Shown: positions 7,360 to 10,222 of the stretch, in pieces
How the letters are laid out: the number at the start of each line of letters is the position of its first letter
Numbering within the stretch: position 1 is the stretch's first letter
DNA from: Prosthecobacter sp.
GTDB taxonomy: Bacteria; Verrucomicrobiota; Verrucomicrobiia; Verrucomicrobiales; Verrucomicrobiaceae
Reading direction: 5' to 3'
Assembly: GCA_020216965.1 (NCBI GenBank)
Contig: JAIWOJ010000030.1
Span: 1 to 10,222, forward strand
Length of the DNA: 10,222 nt
Notes under the pieces: generated by a model
The model's database searches: none
Told to the model about the DNA's origin: nothing
Seen by the model: only the letters and a program-made list of their open reading frames with translations
Program-made: the position numbers and the translations under genes

Positions 7360-7950
7360 ATGATCCGCCCCTTACTGCTTCTCGCCCTAGCCACTGTTAC
7401 CCTTCAGGCAGCCGACCTCAAATTCGGCGTTGTCGATATGTCCAAAGCATTCTCGGAATTTCATAAAACCAAGGATGCTGCTGATAAGTTCAAGAACAAT
7501 ATAGACAAAGCCCAGAAGGAGATGAATGACCGCTGGTCCGTCTATAAAAACCTGATGACGGAGATGCAGAAGCTCAAGAAAGAGGCCGGAGACCCGATCC
7601 TGACCCCTGATGCGCGTGCGAAAAAGGCCGTCGAATTTGAGGAAAAAGGTAAGGAACTGCGTTCCCTCGAACAAGAAATCGGCGAGGCCCAAAACCGGCG
7701 CACTAACCAGCTCAAGCAGGAGGACATGCAGATCCGCAAAGGCATCTATGATGAAATCTTGGTGGTCGTCCGTGATCTCGCAAAACGTGATGGCTACGAT
7801 TTCATCTTCGACAAATCTGGCATGAGCCTCTCCACCGTGCCCATCCTGATTTACTACAAGGATGCCGTAGATATCACCGACCAGATCATTCTGGAGCTGA
7901 ACAAGAGCGCTCCACCCGCCTCAGCCGCAAAGGCGGAGGAGAAAAAATAG
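7360..7950 (+). CDS. ompH: OmpH/Skp family periplasmic chaperone
   Basis: Skp/OmpH trimers grip unfolded outer-membrane proteins in the periplasm and hand them to BamA. The 196-residue product has a signal peptide ending LQA at 15-17. The first strand, KFGVVDMSKAF (21-31), matches the usual 'IGVVDxxKxF' start. Long charged heptad-rich helices form the tentacle arms (about 32-75 and 84-145), linked by GDPILTPDARAKK. The closing core strands are YDFIFDKSGMSL (146-157) and PILIYYKDAVDITDQIILELN (split across 161-181). A short Ala/Lys-rich tail ends the protein. It is somewhat longer than E. coli Skp, which is usual for OmpH proteins outside the Enterobacteria. It lies 42 bp after bamA, probably in one transcript, and is followed 24 bp after its stop codon by a strong intrinsic terminator. 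Confidence 0.93.
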   Translation: MIRPLLLLALATVTLQAADLKFGVVDMSKAFSEFHKTKDAADKFKNNIDKAQKEMNDRWSVYKNLMTEMQKLKKEAGDPILTPDARAKKAVEFEEKGKELRSLEQEIGEAQNRRTNQLKQEDMQIRKGIYDEILVVVRDLAKRDGYDFIFDKSGMSLSTVPILIYYKDAVDITDQIILELNKSAPPASAAKAEEKK

Positions 7951-7973
7951 TCCGTCCCTGCCCCTCAGTCTCT

Positions 7974-8007
7974 GGGCACGCCCCTTTCCTGGGTGGCGTG
8001 CCTTTTT
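7974..8007 (+). terminator. Rho-independent terminator after ompH
   Basis: GGCACGCC (7975-7982) pairs perfectly with GGCGTGCC (7995-8002), an 8-bp GC-rich stem with a 12-nt loop. It is followed by five T (8003-8007) and then CTT. It begins 24 bp after the ompH stop codon. It should end the bamA-ompH transcript before lpxD, wholly or partly. The perfect stem and T tract make this a strong call by eye. Confidence 0.85.
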
Positions 8008-8054
8008 CTTGCCGCTATTACCCATTTCTCCCAAGCCCACCCCATCCACTTTTC

Positions 8055-9125
8055 ATGAGCCAGAAAATGACCCACAAGCACCTCGCCGAACTCGTTGGTG
8101 GAGAACTCATCCAGGGGGATCCAGATGGGATCGTCACAGGCTTGAACTCGGTGGCTGAGGCAGAACCTGGGGATGTGACCTTTCTTGGCAATGCCAGGTA
8201 TCTCACCGCGCTAAAGACCAGCCGTGCCTCTGCGGTCTTGGTAGGGCCAGACTTTGCAGAGCCACTCGAGGGCAAAGCTCTCGTGCGCGTGGCAAACCCC
8301 ACCTTTGCCTTTTCCTCCGTCATCCGCCATTTTGGCCCTCCAGCACGCGATTTTACTCCTGGGGTGCATCCCTCTGCGGTGGTCTCCCCCAAAGCGGTGT
8401 TTGACCCGCTGAAGGTCTCGATCGGACCTGGGGTAGTCATCGGGGATGATGTCAGCATTGGTGCGGGCACGGCGATTCATGCGGGCGTCTGCATCGGCCA
8501 GGGCGTACGCATCGGGGAGGACTGCCTTTTGCACGCGAACTGCACGATTGCAGATCGCTGTGTGCTGGGCTGCCGGGTCACCATTCATAGCGGCAGCGTC
8601 ATAGGCTCAGATGGGTTTGGTTACGAATTTGTCAAAGGCCGCCATGCCAAGGTGGACCAAGTAGGCATCGTGCAGTTGGACGATGATGTCGAGGTAGGTG
8701 CCTGCACTTCGATTGATCGCGCGCGCTTTGGTCGCACCTGGATCGGTGAGGGCACAAAAATCGACAACCAGGTGCAGATCGGCCACAACGTCGTCATAGG
8801 AAAGCACTGCATCGTCGTCGCTCACGTCGGGATCGCCGGCAGTGTCAGGATCGGAAATTACGTCACCATCGCAGGGCAGACAGGCATCGCGGGGCACCTT
8901 GAAATCGCGAACCAAGTCACACTGCTAGCTAGGTCTGGAGTGACCAAAAGCATCACCCAACCCGGTGCCTACACAGGCTATCCCGCCAGACCATTGATCG
9001 AAGGGCGCAAGGCCATGGTGGCCCAGGCGCGACTCCCCGAGTTGATGGACCGGCTCTCACGTCTAGAGAAGCGCTTGGCTGCCTTTGAGAAGGCGGCAGA
9101 GAGCAGCACTCCGACGCAGGGGTGA
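8055..9125 (+). CDS. lpxD: LpxD, UDP-3-O-acylglucosamine N-acyltransferase
   Basis: LpxD transfers a hydroxyacyl chain from acyl carrier protein to the 2-amino group of UDP-3-O-acylglucosamine, the third step of lipid A synthesis, in the cytoplasm. The 356-residue length is typical. The N-terminal uridine-binding domain (about 6-100) contains GDVTFLGNARYL (39-50). The left-handed beta helix of hexapeptide repeats (about 102-300) includes SDGFGY at 185-190 and DNQVQIGHNVVIG at 237-249, where His244 is the expected catalytic residue. A C-terminal helix (about 318-350) follows. The ATG at 8055 is chosen because the longer in-frame GTG start at 7998 lies within the stem of the preceding terminator and would add a proline-rich stretch unlike LpxD. 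No Shine-Dalgarno sequence is seen. It implies that the organism makes lipid A-type lipopolysaccharide. Confidence 0.96.
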   Translation: MSQKMTHKHLAELVGGELIQGDPDGIVTGLNSVAEAEPGDVTFLGNARYLTALKTSRASAVLVGPDFAEPLEGKALVRVANPTFAFSSVIRHFGPPARDFTPGVHPSAVVSPKAVFDPLKVSIGPGVVIGDDVSIGAGTAIHAGVCIGQGVRIGEDCLLHANCTIADRCVLGCRVTIHSGSVIGSDGFGYEFVKGRHAKVDQVGIVQLDDDVEVGACTSIDRARFGRTWIGEGTKIDNQVQIGHNVVIGKHCIVVAHVGIAGSVRIGNYVTIAGQTGIAGHLEIANQVTLLARSGVTKSITQPGAYTGYPARPLIEGRKAMVAQARLPELMDRLSRLEKRLAAFEKAAESSTPTQG

Positions 9126-9162
9126 TCGCAAAATCGGTCATCCTTCTCGGGCATCAGATCAT

Positions 9163-9244
9163 TTCCCGCACCCTTTGGGCTTGGGAATCTGGAATAGATC
9201 GTTTCTCAAAAAGTCAGAAATGACCTGCGATTGGGAAAAGCCCA
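9163..9244. other. Gene-poor segment with nested inverted repeats downstream of lpxD
   Basis: No credible gene lies between 9126 and about 9270. TTCCC/GGGAA (9163-9167 with 9183-9187) encloses CCC-TTT-GGG. TGGGCTT (9176-9182) and AAGCCCA (9238-9244) form a 7-bp inverted repeat 55 nt apart. GTTTCT/AGAAAT (9201-9206 with 9216-9221) could form an inner stem with one G-T pair. TTGGGAA also occurs as a direct repeat at 9181-9187 and 9231-9237. None is followed by a T tract, so no clear lpxD terminator is seen. The segment could be a structured RNA, the remnant end of a mobile element, or chance. Confidence 0.25.
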
Positions 9245-9270
9245 TCAGCATAGTGGCGCGGCAGGAATAA

Positions 9271-10222
9271 AGCACCACACGGCATCCAAAGTTTTTTTGG
9301 GAAAGGGGTGCCCCCACCCTACCCGGAAAAAACTGCCGCCACGGTGGAAGGGCGCAACCCAGCAATACCGCGCCGGAGCCTGGCACATCGCCGAGCGCGC
9401 CCGACGCATCCCACTCCAAAGGCAAGTGCCACTGGAAGGCCAAGGTTCAGGGCGGCAAAGTCTGGATCAACGCCGCCTTCATCGAAAGCGAAGCAGACGC
9501 TCTTTGGAACCTAGAACACGAGCTGGCTCACGAGTCCTACCGCGATGCCGCCGCACCCGTTCAACGAGCTTGGAAGCGCCTTCTCAAAGCCCTCTCCGCC
9601 CACCCCGACATCCGCGCCGAAGTCGAAGCCCTGCGCTACCGCCAGGATGCCATGCCAGAAGAAATGGCCGTGCGACTGGCGCAAAAGCTGGACGCCCAAG
9701 GCCCATGGTCTGAAGCCTGGGAAGCCCTCAAAGAAGCCGTCTGGAATTTCCTGCGCGGCAAATGGGGAGACCTCGCCACCCGCTTCACCGACCGCGTGGC
9801 CGCCGCCCTGGCCGCAAAAGCCATCATGGCGGATGCGCGCCGCCGCCTGCGCCCCGATTTGTCCAATCCGTCTGATCTGGCAGCCTGGCTCGCCACCCCG
9901 GAAGCCGCGGCCCTCTCCCTGCAACCCTCCGACCTGCTGCCCGACGGCACGCCGCGGCCAGAAGTGCTGGCCGAGATCGAGGCTGAAAAGGCCGAGATCA
10001 AGCGCCGCGCCCAGGCCGACGGCACATGGATGAAAGCCCCCAACGGCCAGCCCTCCAAGCTGAATGAAGAACAGTGGGTAGCCGTGCGGACAAGGCGGTT
10101 CAAAGAATGGTTCGGGGATTGGGAAGGGTTAGCCAAAGGAGATGCCGTCAACCCGGATTCCGTCTCCAAAGTCGTGGACGAAAACGGCGAGCCGCTGGTG
10201 GTGTATCATGGCACGCCCTACG
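9271..10222 (+). CDS. Polyvalent mobile-element protein fragment: HELAH metallopeptidase-like plus ADP-ribosyltransferase-like domain; 5' end broken, runs off the right edge
   Basis: The frame is open from the codon after a TAA (9268-9270) to the window end. Protein-like sequence starts at about 9361 with a Pro/Ser/Ala linker, then KVWINAAF and NLEHELAHE; the HELAH zinc motif is at 9517-9531, and a downstream PEEMAVR (from 9655) may supply the third ligand. Helical, Ala/Arg-rich sequence follows. From 10021 come GTWMKAPNG, LNEEQW, WFGDW (10108-10122), SVSKVVDENGEPLVV and YHGT (10204-10215). That series is characteristic of ART-like domains in large phage and conjugative-element 'polyvalent' proteins, which often also carry such peptidase domains; the ART domain continues outside the window. 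No ATG, GTG or TTG occurs in frame before 9652, downstream of the peptidase motif, so the 5' part is probably lost or frameshifted. The linker before about 9361 may not be genuine coding sequence. Confidence 0.68.

Noticed and set aside
7998..8054. A longer lpxD reading from a GTG at 7998
   Set aside because: The GTG lies in the 3' arm of the terminator stem and the added residues are proline- and aromatic-rich, unlike any LpxD start; the ATG at 8055 gives a normal-length protein.
9283..9317. GGGTG-CCCC-CACCC hairpin next to a run of seven T
   Set aside because: The T run precedes the stem on the plus strand, and on the minus strand it reads as A, so it is not a terminator in either direction.
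9159..9443. A 94-residue minus-strand reading across the lpxD downstream region
   Set aside because: No recognisable domain, and it overlaps the start of the polyvalent coding frame. A conserved fragment cannot be excluded, but nothing supports it.
9231..9713. A 160-residue plus-strand reading overlapping the polyvalent frame
   Set aside because: It is Arg/Pro-rich with no recognisable motif, and it overlaps a frame with clear HELAH peptidase sequence; it looks like an out-of-frame shadow.

Overview
The window reads as a chromosomal segment of a Gram-negative bacterium with fairly high GC, most likely from the Planctomycetes-Verrucomicrobia-Chlamydiae group and probably Verrucomicrobiota (inference). 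The clues are a secreted Cys-type sulfatase, an exported protein with an SHD1-like N-terminus joined to an HExxH peptidase, a complete bamA-ompH(skp)-lpxD outer-membrane cluster, and seven gene starts that all lack a convincing Shine-Dalgarno sequence. No RNA gene, CRISPR array or complete insertion sequence was seen.

Layout. Positions 1-707 (minus strand) hold the N-terminal part of an exported sulfatase that runs off the left edge. A 199-bp divergent spacer follows, containing a perfect 7-bp inverted repeat. Positions 907-2397 encode a PLP enzyme of the cystathionine gamma-synthase family whose long N-terminal region resembles the fungal (STR2/met-7) type; its last codons contain a perfect terminator-like hairpin. 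Next come two exported proteins: a putative zinc metallopeptidase (2441-4006) with a proline-rich insertion, and an unrecognised 225-residue protein (4081-4758).

Positions 4909-9125 are the envelope-biogenesis core. BamA is the outer-membrane insertase, OmpH/Skp is the periplasmic chaperone that escorts unfolded outer-membrane proteins to it, and LpxD is the lipid A N-acyltransferase. The order matches the classical bamA-skp-lpxD cluster, but a strong intrinsic terminator lies between ompH and lpxD, so lpxD is probably not simply co-transcribed.

Beyond lpxD the expected lipid A genes (fabZ, lpxA and so on) do not follow. After about 150 bp without a gene, an open frame from about 9271 to the right edge encodes part of a phage- or conjugative-element-type 'polyvalent' protein: an HELAH metallopeptidase-like segment, a helical linker, and the beginning of an ADP-ribosyltransferase-like domain (WFGDW ... 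VYHGT). It has no usable start codon before the peptidase motif, so it looks like a 5'-truncated or rearranged mobile-element gene, and the region downstream of lpxD may be the edge of an integrated element.
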